Positions 23,649-32,763 of a stretch of 64,000 nucleotides of DNA are shown here, piece after piece. Position 1 is the stretch's first letter. Every line of letters starts with the position of its first letter. The notes below the pieces were generated by a model. That model had not been told where the DNA came from. It ran no database searches and saw only the letters and a list, made by a program, of their open reading frames with translations. The stretch covers positions 395,612 to 459,611 of the forward strand of contig NZ_LMIA01000001.1 of the NCBI RefSeq assembly GCF_001428565.1, written 5' to 3'. Position numbers and translations under genes: made by a program. Source of the DNA: Nocardioides sp. Root190 (lineage in GTDB: Bacteria > Actinomycetota > Actinomycetes > Propionibacteriales > Nocardioidaceae).

Positions 23649-24674
23649 TCAGGTACGACGAACGGCGAGCGTGGGGTCGAGCAGGAGTCCGCGGGCGGCG
23701 TACTCGCCACGGCCCAGCAGGTCGCTGAGGTCGGCCACGATCTCCACCGCGACCTGCTCGAGGGGCTGGCGCACCGAGGTCAGGCCCATCACCTGGGCGA
23801 CCTGGGAGTCATCGAAGCCGACGACCGCGACGTCGTCGCCGACCGAGCGACCTCGGTCCGCCAGTGCCTGGAGGGCACCGACGGCAAGGGTGTCGGAGGC
23901 GCACACGAAGGCGGTCGGTCCGGCGGCGTCCAGCAGCGCCCCGGCGGCCGCGCGTCCGGCGTCGACGGAGTCGTCCACGGCCGCTTCGAGACCGGCCGTG
24001 GCCAGGCCGTGCTCGGTCATGGCCCGGTGCCACCCGGAGCGGCGGTCCTCACCGATGCGCGACCCGGGCCGCCACCCGAGCCAGGCGATGCGTTCGTGTC
24101 CGCGTGCGCGGACGTGGTCGGTTGCGGCCTGGACCCCGGCGGCGCCGTCGACGTCGACCCACGGGTGGGCGGCGTCGGGCTCGTCCCAGGGGCGACCGAA
24201 GGCCACGAAGGGCGCGCGCCGCGCCGACAGCTCGACGGTCTGCGGGTTGCCGAGATAGGTGTCGGTGATCACGAAGGCGTCGACGGCGGTGGAGCGGAGC
24301 AGGTCGTCGTAGCCGCCGAGGGGGTCAGGGAGCTCGCCCTCGGCCACCGGACCACCGGAGAAGAGGAGCACGTGGTAGCCGACCTCGCGGGACGCCTCGA
24401 CCAGTGAGCGCACGAAGCGGTCCATGGCCATGTTGGCGGTGAACTCCTGCGCCGGTGTGAGCCGCAGGCCGATCAGGCGCGAGCTGCGCGTGCGCAGCTG
24501 GCGGGCAGCGTGGTTCGGGGTGTAGCCGAGCAGGTCGATCGCCTGCCGGACCCGCGCGAGGGTGTCGGGCCGCAGGAGGTCGGGATTGTTGATCGCGTTG
24601 GACACCGTCTGCCGCGAGACGCCCGCCCGCTCCGCCACGTCGGCCAGGGTCGCCGGCAGACGGGGATTCTCCAC
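23649..24674 (-). CDS. LacI-family transcriptional regulator
   Basis: 341 residues from GTG 24674. The LacI HTH is unmistakable: TLADVAERAGVSRQTVSNAI with hinge helix NHAARQLRTRSSRLIGL. The periplasmic-binding-protein-like sensor domain follows (residues ~65-341). The effector is probably a sugar or derivative, but no transport or catabolic operon is adjacent, so the regulon is unknown. Divergent from radA with 66 bases between. An upstream in-frame extension is antisense to radA and is not credible. Confidence 0.92.
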   Translation of the reverse strand: MENPRLPATLADVAERAGVSRQTVSNAINNPDLLRPDTLARVRQAIDLLGYTPNHAARQLRTRSSRLIGLRLTPAQEFTANMAMDRFVRSLVEASREVGYHVLLFSGGPVAEGELPDPLGGYDDLLRSTAVDAFVITDTYLGNPQTVELSARRAPFVAFGRPWDEPDAAHPWVDVDGAAGVQAATDHVRARGHERIAWLGWRPGSRIGEDRRSGWHRAMTEHGLATAGLEAAVDDSVDAGRAAAGALLDAAGPTAFVCASDTLAVGALQALADRGRSVGDDVAVVGFDDSQVAQVMGLTSVRQPLEQVAVEIVADLSDLLGRGEYAARGLLLDPTLAVRRT

Positions 24675-24740
24675 AGGGCGATCCTGCCATGCCGGGCGTG
24701 CCGCGCCGATTGCGTCGGTGCCGTGCCCTACGGTCGAGCC

Positions 24741-26177
24741 ATGGCTTCGAAAACACGTTCGAACTACCGCTGCGGTGAATGCGGGTGGACGACCGCCAAG
24801 TGGGTGGGCCGCTGCGGCGAGTGCCAGGCCTGGGGCTCGGTCACCGAGGCGGCCGTCGCGACGTCGAGCACGACCAGTCGCACGAGCGCCGCGCCGGTGA
24901 CCACCAAGGCGGTCCCGATCGGTCAGATCTCCGCCGACCAGGCGGTGCACCAGCTCTCCGGCGTGCCCGAGCTCGACCGCGTGCTCGGCGGCGGGCTGGT
25001 CCCCGGGGCAGCGGTGCTGCTCGCCGGCGAGCCCGGCGTCGGCAAGTCGACACTGCTGCTCGAGGTCGCGGCCCGCACGGCCCAGCGCTCGCAGCGCACG
25101 CTCTACATCACCGGCGAGGAGTCGGCCGCCCAGGTGCGACTGCGCGCCGACCGCACCAACGCGGTCCACGACGAGCTCTACCTCGCCGCCGAGACCGACC
25201 TCGGGGCGGTGCTCACCCACATCGAGCAGGTGCGCCCCCGGATGGTCGTCGTCGACTCGGTGCAGACCATCGGCGCGGCCGAGGTCGACGGCGTGCCGGG
25301 CGGTGTCACCCAGATCAAGGAGGTGGCCCAGGCGTTGGTCCGGGTCGCCAAGAGCCGCGACATCACCGTCGTGATGGTCGGCCACGTCACCAAGGACGGC
25401 GGGATCGCGGGCCCCCGCGTGCTCGAGCACCTGGTCGACGTCGTGCTGCACTTCGAGGGCGACCGCAACTCCCGCTTCCGCATGCTGCGCGCGGTCAAGA
25501 ACCGGTTCGGGCCCGTCGACGAGGTCGGCTGCTTCGACCTGGGCCCCGAGGGCATCCGCGCCGTCGAGGACCCGACCGGGATCTTCACCGAGCGCCATCA
25601 CGGCCGGGTGCCGGGCACCTGCGTCGCTGTCACGATGGAGGGCCGACGTCCGCTGCTGGCCGAGGTGCAGGCCCTGGTGACCCTCTCGCCTGCCGAGCGT
25701 CCCCGTCGTACGACCTCGGGGCTGGACGGCTCCCGACTGGCGATGATCCTGGCCGTGCTGCAGCAGCACTGCGGGATCAAGCTCCACCAGCACGACGTGT
25801 TCGCCTCCACAGTGGGCGGTGCGCGCATCTCCGACCCGGGCAGTGACCTCGCACTGGCCGTGGCGCTGGCGTCATCGACCTTCGTCAGCGCCCCACCGGC
25901 CGGGGTCGTCGCGATGGGCGAGATCGGTCTCTCCGGCGAGCTGCGCCGGGTGCGCGACCTGCCGCAACGTCTGGCCGAGGCCGCCCGCCTCGGGTTCGCC
26001 CTCGCCGTGGTGCCGGCCGATCCGGGGGCCGCCCAGGGTGCGCGCGGACCGTCGCGGGACCGGATGATCGAGGGGATGCGCGTCATCGAGGCGCCCGACG
26101 TCCTCTCCGCGCTGCGCCTGCTCAACCTCGAACGACGTACCAAACACGCCCTCGAAGTGGTCGACGCTGCCGATTGA
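24741..26177 (+). CDS. radA: DNA repair protein RadA (Sms)
   Basis: 478 residues. N-terminal C4 zinc finger (C11, C14, C25, C28), RecA-like ATPase with Walker A GEPGVGKS (96-103), the RadA-specific KNRFG motif near 255, and a C-terminal Lon-protease-like domain (SDLALAVALASS). RadA is a branch-migration helicase-like protein in homologous recombination and repair. It precedes disA by 88 bases, the common radA-disA pairing; DisA activity is known to be influenced by RadA in Bacillus. Confidence 0.97.
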   Translation: MASKTRSNYRCGECGWTTAKWVGRCGECQAWGSVTEAAVATSSTTSRTSAAPVTTKAVPIGQISADQAVHQLSGVPELDRVLGGGLVPGAAVLLAGEPGVGKSTLLLEVAARTAQRSQRTLYITGEESAAQVRLRADRTNAVHDELYLAAETDLGAVLTHIEQVRPRMVVVDSVQTIGAAEVDGVPGGVTQIKEVAQALVRVAKSRDITVVMVGHVTKDGGIAGPRVLEHLVDVVLHFEGDRNSRFRMLRAVKNRFGPVDEVGCFDLGPEGIRAVEDPTGIFTERHHGRVPGTCVAVTMEGRRPLLAEVQALVTLSPAERPRRTTSGLDGSRLAMILAVLQQHCGIKLHQHDVFASTVGGARISDPGSDLALAVALASSTFVSAPPAGVVAMGEIGLSGELRRVRDLPQRLAEAARLGFALAVVPADPGAAQGARGPSRDRMIEGMRVIEAPDVLSALRLLNLERRTKHALEVVDAAD

Positions 26178-26265
26178 GCGGCTCCCCACGCGATATTCGG
26201 CGCATGACCTGCGCTCCGCGCGGATAGGGTACGAGCGTCCGTCCCACCCAGACTGAGGAGCGCAA

Positions 26266-27339
26266 GTGGTCACGTCGGCCGATCCCCGACTTCGCGAGAC
26301 CCTTGCGTCGATCGCGCCGGGAACCTCACTGCGCGACGGCCTCGAGCGGATCCTGCGCGGCCGCACCGGCGCACTGATCGTGATCGGGCAGGACAAGCTG
26401 GTCGACAGCCTGTGCACCGGTGGCTTCGAGCTCGACGTGCCCTTCACCGCCACAGGTCTGCGTGAGCTGGCCAAGATGGACGGCGCGATCATCATCGACA
26501 GCAACCTGACCAGGATCGCGCGCGCCGCGGTGCACCTGATGCCGGACCAGAGCATCCCCTCCGAGGAGACCGGTACCCGCCACCGGACCGCCGAGCGGAT
26601 CGCCAAGCAGACCGGGCACCCGGTGATCTCGGTGTCCCAGTCGATGCAGATCATCGCCGCCTACGTCGGCGACACCCGCCACGTGCTCGAGGACTCCGGC
26701 CAGATCCTGTCCCGCGCCAACCAGGCCCTGGCCACCCTCGAGCGCTACAAGCTGCGCCTCGACGAGGTGTCCAGCACGCTGTCCGCGCTGGAGATCGAGG
26801 ACCTCGTCACCGTCCGCGACGTCGCCGTCGTGGCCCAGCGCCTCGAGATGGTCACCCGGATCGCCAGCGAGATCGAGGACTACGTGCTCGAGCTCGGCAC
26901 CGACGGCCGACTCCTCGCCCTCCAGCTCGAGGAGCTCGTGACCGGCGTCGACACCGAGCGCGAGCTGGTGATCCGCGACTACGTCCCGTCCCGGCGACGC
27001 AGCCGCGACCCCGTCGAGCTGCTCACCAAGCTCGAGCAGCTCTCCGCGACCGACCTCGTCGACCCCTCCGCGGTCTCGAAGGTCCTGGGCATCGGCACCG
27101 GCGAGCACCTCGACGGCGCGGTCGCGCCGCGCGGCTACCGCCTGCTCACCAAGGTGCCGCGGCTCCCGACCAACGTCGTCGAGGGTCTGGTGGACCACTT
27201 CGGCACGCTCCAGAAGCTGCTCTCCGCCGGCATCGACGACCTGCAGGCCGTCGAGGGCGTCGGCGAGCTCCGCGCGCGCAGCGTGCGCGAGGGCCTGAGC
27301 CGGCTCGCCGAGTCGACGATCCTCGAGCGCTACGTCTGA
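26266..27339 (+). CDS. disA: DNA integrity scanning protein DisA (diadenylate cyclase)
   Basis: 357 residues from GTG 26266, with Shine-Dalgarno GAGGAG 8 bases upstream. The N-terminal DAC domain carries both catalytic motifs, DGA (72-74) and RHRTAE (105-110), so it should make c-di-AMP from two ATP. A helical linker and a C-terminal helix-hairpin-helix DNA-binding domain (VEGVGELRARSVREGL) follow. It scans DNA for branched structures and ties c-di-AMP level to DNA damage. It converges on the envelope-protein gene across repeat element R2. Confidence 0.97.
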   Translation: MVTSADPRLRETLASIAPGTSLRDGLERILRGRTGALIVIGQDKLVDSLCTGGFELDVPFTATGLRELAKMDGAIIIDSNLTRIARAAVHLMPDQSIPSEETGTRHRTAERIAKQTGHPVISVSQSMQIIAAYVGDTRHVLEDSGQILSRANQALATLERYKLRLDEVSSTLSALEIEDLVTVRDVAVVAQRLEMVTRIASEIEDYVLELGTDGRLLALQLEELVTGVDTERELVIRDYVPSRRRSRDPVELLTKLEQLSATDLVDPSAVSKVLGIGTGEHLDGAVAPRGYRLLTKVPRLPTNVVEGLVDHFGTLQKLLSAGIDDLQAVEGVGELRARSVREGLSRLAESTILERYV

Positions 27340-27607
27340 TCACCGGCCCGCGACGGGCCGAGGAACGAGGTCCGCCGCGGACCAGCCGGGGAGGTTGAGG
27401 AGCGCGCGCGACCGAGGTCACCGCCCCGCGACGGGCCGAGGAACGAGGTCCGCCGCGGACCAGCCGGGGAGGTTGAGGAGCGCGCGCGACCGAGGAACGA
27501 GGTCGCGACGGCGCGTCTCGAAACCAGGTGAGCCGGTGCCGGTACTGGCCCGAGCAGGTGCACCGAAGCCAGAGGTCTCGAGACGGCCGCGGGCGGCCTC
27601 CTCGACC
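27340..27607. repeat. Composite palindromic element R2 (convergent gene junction)
   Basis: The 278-base gap between disA and the next gene is occupied by: two 78-bp tandem copies (27340-27417, 27418-27495; one mismatch); inner inverted pair CGTCTCGAAACC (27514-27525) / GGTCTCGAGACG (27574-27585); outer pair GGTTGAGGAG (27471-27480) / CTCCTCGACC (27598-27607). This is the plan of element R1 (tandem duplication, GAGGAACGAGGTCGCG, nested stems, CTCGACCAAC end) but with different stem sequences that still pair. No gene is seen in the gap. Confidence 0.85.
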
Positions 27608-27617
27608 AACGGGGGGC

Positions 27618-28391
27618 TCAGTTGGTCGGCTTCGTGGGCTTCTTCGTCGCCTTGGCGCTCGGGGTCTTGGTGGCCTTCGGCGTCACCTGGACAGTCTGCG
27701 GCGCCGGCTTGCGCAGGGTGAACTCCGAGCTGGCCGGCTCGCCGCCCAGGGCTGCGGCGTGGATCGTGTAGTCGCCCGGCAGGACCCAGTCGGTGCGGGG
27801 CGAGCAGCCGGCGGCCGACTCACGCGCATTCCAGGTGAGCTCGACCTCGGTGGCGACCGCACGTCGTACGACGACGCTCTGGCTGGGGATCGCGCGCGGG
27901 CACTGGTGCGAGGTCCACAGGACCTCGGCGCCCCGGGAGATCTTCACCGAGACCGTCGAGCGCGAGACCTGCCAGGTGCAGGCCTCGGACTCGCTCGTCT
28001 GCAGGGAGAGGGTCAGGGTGACGTCGTCCCCGCCCTCGGCCGGGTCGACGACCGACGGCGTGAGGACGACGTCCTCGGCCGCGCAGGTGCCCTCGGGTGC
28101 CGCGAGGGTGGGCTCGGTGCTCCCGGTGCCGGCGGTCCCGCTGCCGGAGACGGGCGCCGTGGGCGTCTCGCCGGCGGTCACCGTCTGGGTGGCGGAGACC
28201 TCGGCACCGGCCTGGGTCGCGGCCGGGGTCTCCTCGGACGACCCGTCGCTGCTGGCACCGAGCCACCGCGCGATGACGAAGACCAGGGAGAAGGCGAGCC
28301 CGAGCACGAACATCCGCCGGCGCCAGTAGGTGCCCGCAGGGAGCGGTCCGCGCGTCGTCCGGGTGCTGCTGGGCGGACGGGATGACGGCAT
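27618..28391 (-). CDS. Membrane-anchored extracellular protein of unknown function
   Basis: 257 residues from ATG 28391. Cytosolic basic N-terminus, one membrane helix (MFVLGLAFSLVFVIARWLG, ~28-46), a Ser/Thr/Gly-rich spacer, then a beta-rich domain with four cysteines (GTCAAED, EACTWQ, HQCPRA, AGCSPR) and a Lys/Thr/Pro-rich tail. The domain vaguely resembles BsuPI-type or immunoglobulin-like modules; this is a guess. M. tuberculosis also has an uncharacterised membrane protein (Rv3587c) between disA and mutY, so position is conserved. Divergent from mutY with 86 bases between. Confidence 0.75.
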   Translation of the reverse strand: MPSSRPPSSTRTTRGPLPAGTYWRRRMFVLGLAFSLVFVIARWLGASSDGSSEETPAATQAGAEVSATQTVTAGETPTAPVSGSGTAGTGSTEPTLAAPEGTCAAEDVVLTPSVVDPAEGGDDVTLTLSLQTSESEACTWQVSRSTVSVKISRGAEVLWTSHQCPRAIPSQSVVVRRAVATEVELTWNARESAAGCSPRTDWVLPGDYTIHAAALGGEPASSEFTLRKPAPQTVQVTPKATKTPSAKATKKPTKPTN

Positions 28392-28477
28392 GGTCCGACG
28401 GTAGTCAGCGGCGTCGTCGGATCGGGGGTGCCCCGCCGGGGCAGGCCGAATCGGGGCGAGGTCACAATGGTGCCGCG

Positions 28478-29368
28478 ATGACGACGAGCCCTGCGGCACC
28501 AGGCCAGGACCTGGTCGAGCCGATCCTGCACTGGTACGACGAGAACGCCCGCGACCTGCCGTGGCGCCGACCCGAGGCATCGGCCTGGTCGGTGCTGGTC
28601 AGCGAGTTCATGCTGCAACAGACACCGGTCGTCCGGGTCCTGCCGGTCCACGCGGCCTGGCTCGAGCGCTGGCCGACCCCGGCCGCCCTCGCTGCCGAGA
28701 CCTCGGGCGAAGCAGTCCGGGCATGGGGCCGCCTCGGGTACCCCCGCCGGGCGCTGCGACTGCACGGTGCTGCCACGGCGATCACCGCGGACCACGGTGG
28801 CGAGGTGCCGTCGTCGTACGACGAGCTGATCGCCCTGCCCGGTGTCGGTGACTACACGGCAGCCGCCATCGCCGCCTTCGCCTACGGGCAGCGACAGGTC
28901 GTGCTCGACACCAACGTGCGCCGCGTGTTCGCCCGGACCGTCACCGGCGTCGAGTTCCCCGCCAGGTCCATCAACCGCGCCGAGCGCGACCTCGGCGCCG
29001 CCCTGCTGCCCGCGGACCCGCCGACCGCGGCGACCTGGTCGGTCGCGGTGATGGAGCTCGGCGCCCTGGTGTGCACCGCAGAACGCCCCCGCTGTGCCGA
29101 CTGCCCCGTGCGTGCGACCTGCGCCTGGCAGCAGGCCGGTGCGCCGTCGTACGACGGGCCGCCCCGCAAGGTGCAGGCCTGGGCCGGCACCGACCGGCAG
29201 TGCCGCGGTCGACTCCTGGCCGTCCTCCGGGACGCACCCGGGGCCGTGGACCGGGCCCGGCTGGACGCCGCCTGGGAGGACGCCCCCCAGCGCGAGCGCG
29301 CCCTCGCCTCCCTGCTCGCCGACGGCCTCCTCGTCACCGCCCCGGACGGCCTCTTCGCACTTCCCTGA
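28478..29368 (+). CDS. mutY: A/G-specific adenine glycosylase
   Basis: 296 residues from ATG 28478. Removes adenine opposite 8-oxoguanine. Catalytic Glu lies in SEFMLQQTPV, the helix-hairpin-helix is LPGVGDYTAAAI with the catalytic Asp in VVLDTNVRRVF, and the 4Fe-4S loop has the exact C-x6-C-x2-C-x5-C spacing (CTAERPRCADCPVRATC). The C-terminal NUDIX-like 8-oxoG-recognition domain of E. coli MutY is replaced by a short unrelated tail, as in other actinobacterial forms. Its TGA is immediately followed by palindrome B1. Confidence 0.95.
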   Translation: MTTSPAAPGQDLVEPILHWYDENARDLPWRRPEASAWSVLVSEFMLQQTPVVRVLPVHAAWLERWPTPAALAAETSGEAVRAWGRLGYPRRALRLHGAATAITADHGGEVPSSYDELIALPGVGDYTAAAIAAFAYGQRQVVLDTNVRRVFARTVTGVEFPARSINRAERDLGAALLPADPPTAATWSVAVMELGALVCTAERPRCADCPVRATCAWQQAGAPSYDGPPRKVQAWAGTDRQCRGRLLAVLRDAPGAVDRARLDAAWEDAPQRERALASLLADGLLVTAPDGLFALP

Positions 29369-29435
29369 GCGGTAGTCCCGGGTCAAAAGCACCGTCGTAC
29401 GGCGTGTCAGGGTGCTTTTGACCCGGGACTACCGC
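29369..29435. repeat. Palindromic element B1 (67 bp)
   Basis: Perfect 25-bp inverted repeat: left arm 29369-29393 begins GCGGTAGTCCCGGGTCAAAA, right arm 29411-29435 is the exact reverse complement, loop 17 bases. It starts on the base after the mutY stop, in the gap to a converging gene. A second copy with the same loop length lies at 53162-53226. Probable bidirectional terminator or REP/MITE-like repeat. Confidence 0.9.
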
Positions 29436-29455
29436 AAACAGGCTGACGTGGGGGG

Positions 29456-29956
29456 TCAGCGGGGGGTGAGTCGGAAGACCCGGATCTCGCGGTCGGTGCG
29501 GGTGCGGTAGACGGCGTACACGGACAGGGAGTCCACCATCTTCTGCCAGCCGGACTCGGCCTCCTCACCGGCGAGGAGCTCGGCGCGCACGGGCACCTCC
29601 ACGCCGCCACTGATCACGCGGACCTCGGGGTGCGCGATCAGGTTGCCGGTCCAGGCCGGGTGCTTCTCCTGTCCGAAGTTGGAACCGACGACGATCACCG
29701 CGTCGCCGTCGCGGGCGAACAGCAACGGGCTGAGCCGCTTCTGCCCGGACTTGCGCCCGATCGTCTCCAGCAGCAGCGACTGCACCCCGACGGGCCCGAG
29801 CACGCTTCGCCGACCGTTGGTCCGCAGCATGACCTTGCGGTCCAGCGGCATCAGCTTGCGGATCGCCCAGGAGCCGGGCTTGGTGGAGGCGAGCTTCGCC
29901 GCGGCCTTGTTGAGGGTCGCGCTGTTGCCCCAGCGGTAGTCAGGGATCGCAGTCAT
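29456..29956 (-). CDS. F420-type nitroreductase family protein (DUF385/Ddn-like)
   Basis: 166 residues from ATG 29956 (MTAIPDYRWG). The split-barrel fold signature is visible: LLLETIGRKSGQKRLSPLLF, then VIVVGSNFGQEKHPAWTGNL and HPEVRV. This is the pattern of deazaflavin (F420)-dependent nitroreductases such as Ddn, although some relatives bind other cofactors. It suggests the host makes F420. Likely cytosolic or membrane-associated; substrate unknown. It lies downstream of clpC on the same strand but beyond a terminator hairpin. Confidence 0.88.
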   Translation of the reverse strand: MTAIPDYRWGNSATLNKAAAKLASTKPGSWAIRKLMPLDRKVMLRTNGRRSVLGPVGVQSLLLETIGRKSGQKRLSPLLFARDGDAVIVVGSNFGQEKHPAWTGNLIAHPEVRVISGGVEVPVRAELLAGEEAESGWQKMVDSLSVYAVYRTRTDREIRVFRLTPR

Positions 29957-30008
29957 GAGGAGATCAAAGCAGCCACGCTCAGGGCAGGTCTTCGTCCCGG
30001 AGACCAAA

Positions 30009-30047
30009 CAGGACGACCCGGACTGTGTGACAGCCCGGGTCGTCCTG
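30009..30047 (-). terminator. Terminator downstream of clpC
   Basis: Perfect 13-bp stem, CAGGACGACCCGG (30009-30021) with CCGGGTCGTCCTG (30035-30047), 13-base loop, 38 bases after the clpC stop on the minus strand. Between stop and hairpin are about three 10-bp tandem repeats of the type GAACGTGGTC (30058-30085), whose role is unclear. Confidence 0.75.
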
Positions 30048-30085
30048 GTGAAGCCTGGTCGAACGTGGTCGAACGTGGTCGTACG

Positions 30086-32650
30086 TCAGGCAGTCTCGCC
30101 GTTGTCGTCGGCGATCTCCGCACCGACCGAGCCGCCGGCCGAACCCTCGGCGACCGTCTCGAGCGGCGGCAGGTCGGGGAGCGCCCCGACCTTCTGGCCC
30201 TCGAAGGTGAAGGTCGCAGCCGCGCCCTCTCCCTCGACGTCCACCAGCACGATCTGACCGGGACCGACCTCGCCGAAGAGCATCTTCTCGGCGAGCGTGT
30301 CCTCGATGTCGCGCTGGATCGTGCGCCGCAGCGGCCGCGCGCCGAGCACCGGGTCGAAGCCCCGCACGGCGAGCAGGTCCTTGGCCCGCTGGGTGAGCTC
30401 GAGGCTCATGTCGCGGTCCTTGAGGCGGACCTCCACCGCAGCGATCATGTTGTCGACCATGGCCACGATCTGCTCAGCAGACAGCGGCGGGAAGACGATG
30501 ATCTCGTCGACACGGTTGAGGAACTCCGGACGGAAGTGCTGCTTGAGCTCGTCGGAGACCTTGGCCTTCATCCGGTCGTAGGAACCGGCCGCGTCACCCG
30601 AGCCGAACCCGATGCCGACCGACTTGCCGATGTCGCGCGAGCCGAGGTTCGTGGTCATGATGATGACGGTGTTCTTGAAGTCCACGACCCGACCCTGCGA
30701 GTCGGTCAGGCGACCTTCCTCGAGGATCTGCAGCAGGCTGTTGAAGATGTCGGGGTGGGCCTTCTCGACCTCGTCGAACAGCACCACGGAGAACGGCTTG
30801 CGGCGCACCTTCTCGGTGAGCTGCCCGCCCTCCTCGTAGCCGACGTAGCCCGGAGGCGAGCCGAACAGGCGCGAGACGGTGTGCTTCTCGCCGAACTCGC
30901 TCATGTCGAGCTGGATCAGCGCGTCCTCGTCACCGAACAGGAACTCGGCCAGCGTCTTGGACAGCCAGGTCTTTCCGACACCGGACGGGCCGGCGAAGAT
31001 GAACGAGCCACCGGGACGCTTGGGGTCCTTCAGGCCGGCACGGGTACGACGGATCGCCCGCGACAGTGCCCGGACGGCCTCGTCCTGGCCGATGACCCGC
31101 TTGTGGAGCTCGTCCTCCATCTTGAGCAGCCGGGTGGACTCCTCCTCGGAGAGCTTCACGATCGGGATGCCGGTCGCGACCGCGAGGACCTCGGCGATGA
31201 GCTCCTCGTCGACCTCGGCGACCTCGTCCATGTCACCGGAGCGCCACTGCTTCTCACGCTCGGACTTGGCGAGGATGAGCTGCTTCTCCTCGTCGCGCAG
31301 GCGCGCGGCGGCCTCGAAGTCCTGGCCGTCGATCGCGGACTCCTTGCGCTGACGGACCTCGCCGATCTTGTCGTCGTACTCGCGCAGGTCGGCGGGCGCC
31401 GTCATCCGGCGGATCCGCAGGCGCGAGCCGGCCTCGTCGATCAGGTCGATCGCCTTGTCCGGCAGGAAGCGGTCGGAGATGTAGCGGTCGGCCAGCGTCG
31501 CCGCGGAGACCAGGGCCTCGTCGGTGATCGTGACGCGGTGGTGGGCCTCGTAGCGGTCCCGGATGCCCTTGAGCATCTCGATCGTGTCGGCGATCGACGG
31601 CTCGGGGACCTGGATCGGCTGGAAGCGACGCTCCAGCGCGGCGTCCTTCTCGAGGTACTTGCGGTACTCGTCGAGGGTGGTCGCACCGATGGTCTGCAGC
31701 TCACCGCGGGCCAGCATCGGCTTGAGGATGCTGGCGGCGTCGATCGCGCCCTCGGCCGCACCGGCACCGACGAGGGTGTGGATCTCGTCGATGAACAGCA
31801 CGATGTCGCCGCGGGTGCGGATCTCCTTGAGGACCTTCTTCAGGCGCTCCTCGAAGTCACCGCGGTAGCGCGAACCGGCCACCAGGGCGCCCAGGTCGAG
31901 CGTGTAGATCTGCTTGTCCTTGAGCGTCTCCGGGACGTTGCCCTTGACGATGTCCTGGGCCAGGCCCTCGACGATGGACGTCTTGCCGACGCCGGGCTCG
32001 CCGATCAGCACCGGGTTGTTCTTGGTACGCCGCGAGAGCACCTGCATGACGCGCTCGATCTGCGCTCCCCGGCCGATGATCGGGTCGAGCTTGCCCTCGC
32101 GGGCGTCCTGGGTCAGGTTGCGCCCGAACTGGTCCAGGACCAGCGAGGACGACGGGGTGTCCGCGCCGCTCGTGCTGCCGGACGCCGAGGCGGCCGCGCC
32201 GCTCTCCTTGCCCTGGAAGCCCGAGAGCAACTGGATGACCTGCTGGCGCACCCGGTTGAGGTCGGCGCCGAGCTTCTGCAGCACCTGGGCGGCGACGCCC
32301 TCCCCCTCACGGATCAGGCCGAGCAGGATGTGCTCGGTCCCGATGTAGGAGTGACCCAGCTGCAGCGCCTCGCGCAGGGACAGCTCCAGGACCTTCTTGG
32401 CGCGGGGGGTGAAGGGGATGTGGCCGGACGGGGCCTGCTGGCCCTGACCGATGATCTCCTCGACCTGGGCGCGCACGGCCTCCAGCGAGATGTCGAGGGA
32501 CTCCAGCGCCTTGGCAGCGACTCCCTCGCCCTCGTGGATCAGGCCGAGCAGGATGTGCTCGGTCCCGATGTAGTTGTGGGAGAGCATGCGGGCCTCTTCC
32601 TGGGCCAGCACGACCACCCGGCGGGCTCGGTCAGTAAACCGCTCGAACAT
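30086..32650 (-). CDS. clpC: ATP-dependent Clp protease ATP-binding subunit ClpC
   Basis: 854 residues from ATG 32650 ([20 protein letters not shown]), behind SD GAGGAG. Two Clp N-domain repeats (about 1-145; [18 protein letters not shown] and its repeat), AAA module 1 with Walker A GEPGVGKT, a UVR/M-domain ([15 protein letters not shown]), AAA module 2 with GPSGVGKT, and the ClpP-docking VGF-type loop (VGIGFG). Hexameric unfoldase feeding ClpP; essential in mycobacteria as ClpC1. A ClgR-type box lies ~90 bases upstream of the start, suggesting stress control. Confidence 0.98.
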   Translation of the reverse strand: MFERFTDRARRVVVLAQEEARMLSHNYIGTEHILLGLIHEGEGVAAKALESLDISLEAVRAQVEEIIGQGQQAPSGHIPFTPRAKKVLELSLREALQLGHSYIGTEHILLGLIREGEGVAAQVLQKLGADLNRVRQQVIQLLSGFQGKESGAAASASGSTSGADTPSSSLVLDQFGRNLTQDAREGKLDPIIGRGAQIERVMQVLSRRTKNNPVLIGEPGVGKTSIVEGLAQDIVKGNVPETLKDKQIYTLDLGALVAGSRYRGDFEERLKKVLKEIRTRGDIVLFIDEIHTLVGAGAAEGAIDAASILKPMLARGELQTIGATTLDEYRKYLEKDAALERRFQPIQVPEPSIADTIEMLKGIRDRYEAHHRVTITDEALVSAATLADRYISDRFLPDKAIDLIDEAGSRLRIRRMTAPADLREYDDKIGEVRQRKESAIDGQDFEAAARLRDEEKQLILAKSEREKQWRSGDMDEVAEVDEELIAEVLAVATGIPIVKLSEEESTRLLKMEDELHKRVIGQDEAVRALSRAIRRTRAGLKDPKRPGGSFIFAGPSGVGKTWLSKTLAEFLFGDEDALIQLDMSEFGEKHTVSRLFGSPPGYVGYEEGGQLTEKVRRKPFSVVLFDEVEKAHPDIFNSLLQILEEGRLTDSQGRVVDFKNTVIIMTTNLGSRDIGKSVGIGFGSGDAAGSYDRMKAKVSDELKQHFRPEFLNRVDEIIVFPPLSAEQIVAMVDNMIAAVEVRLKDRDMSLELTQRAKDLLAVRGFDPVLGARPLRRTIQRDIEDTLAEKMLFGEVGPGQIVLVDVEGEGAAATFTFEGQKVGALPDLPPLETVAEGSAGGSVGAEIADDNGETA

Positions 32651-32739
32651 CTGCACGCTCCTCAAACGTCACGGGGTTGTTCACCGGTTACAACTCCGCG
32701 ACCAGCCTACGCGTTCCACGTGAGCGACTCGTTTCCGTC

Positions 32740-32753
32740 CGCTGTCAGCGAAA
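32740..32753 (-). promoter_or_regulatory. Possible ClgR-type operator upstream of clpC
   Basis: Read on the minus strand the site is TTTCGC-TGACA-GCG, matching eight of nine defined bases of the published actinobacterial ClgR consensus GTTCGC-N5-GCG. It lies 89 bases upstream of the clpC start, where an activator would bind. ClgR activates clp genes in Streptomyces and Corynebacterium. One short match; clgR itself is not in the window. Confidence 0.4.
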
Positions 32754-32763
32754 TCCGCCGGCC

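Noticed and set aside
23649..25793. A 714-residue fusion containing the LacI domain at its C-terminus
   Set aside because: The first ~370 residues are antisense to radA; the LacI protein has its own GTG start at 24674.
26204..26230. disA promoter with -35-like ATGACC and -10-like TAGGGT
   Set aside because: Spacer is only 15 bases and both hexamers are imperfect; not strong enough to annotate.
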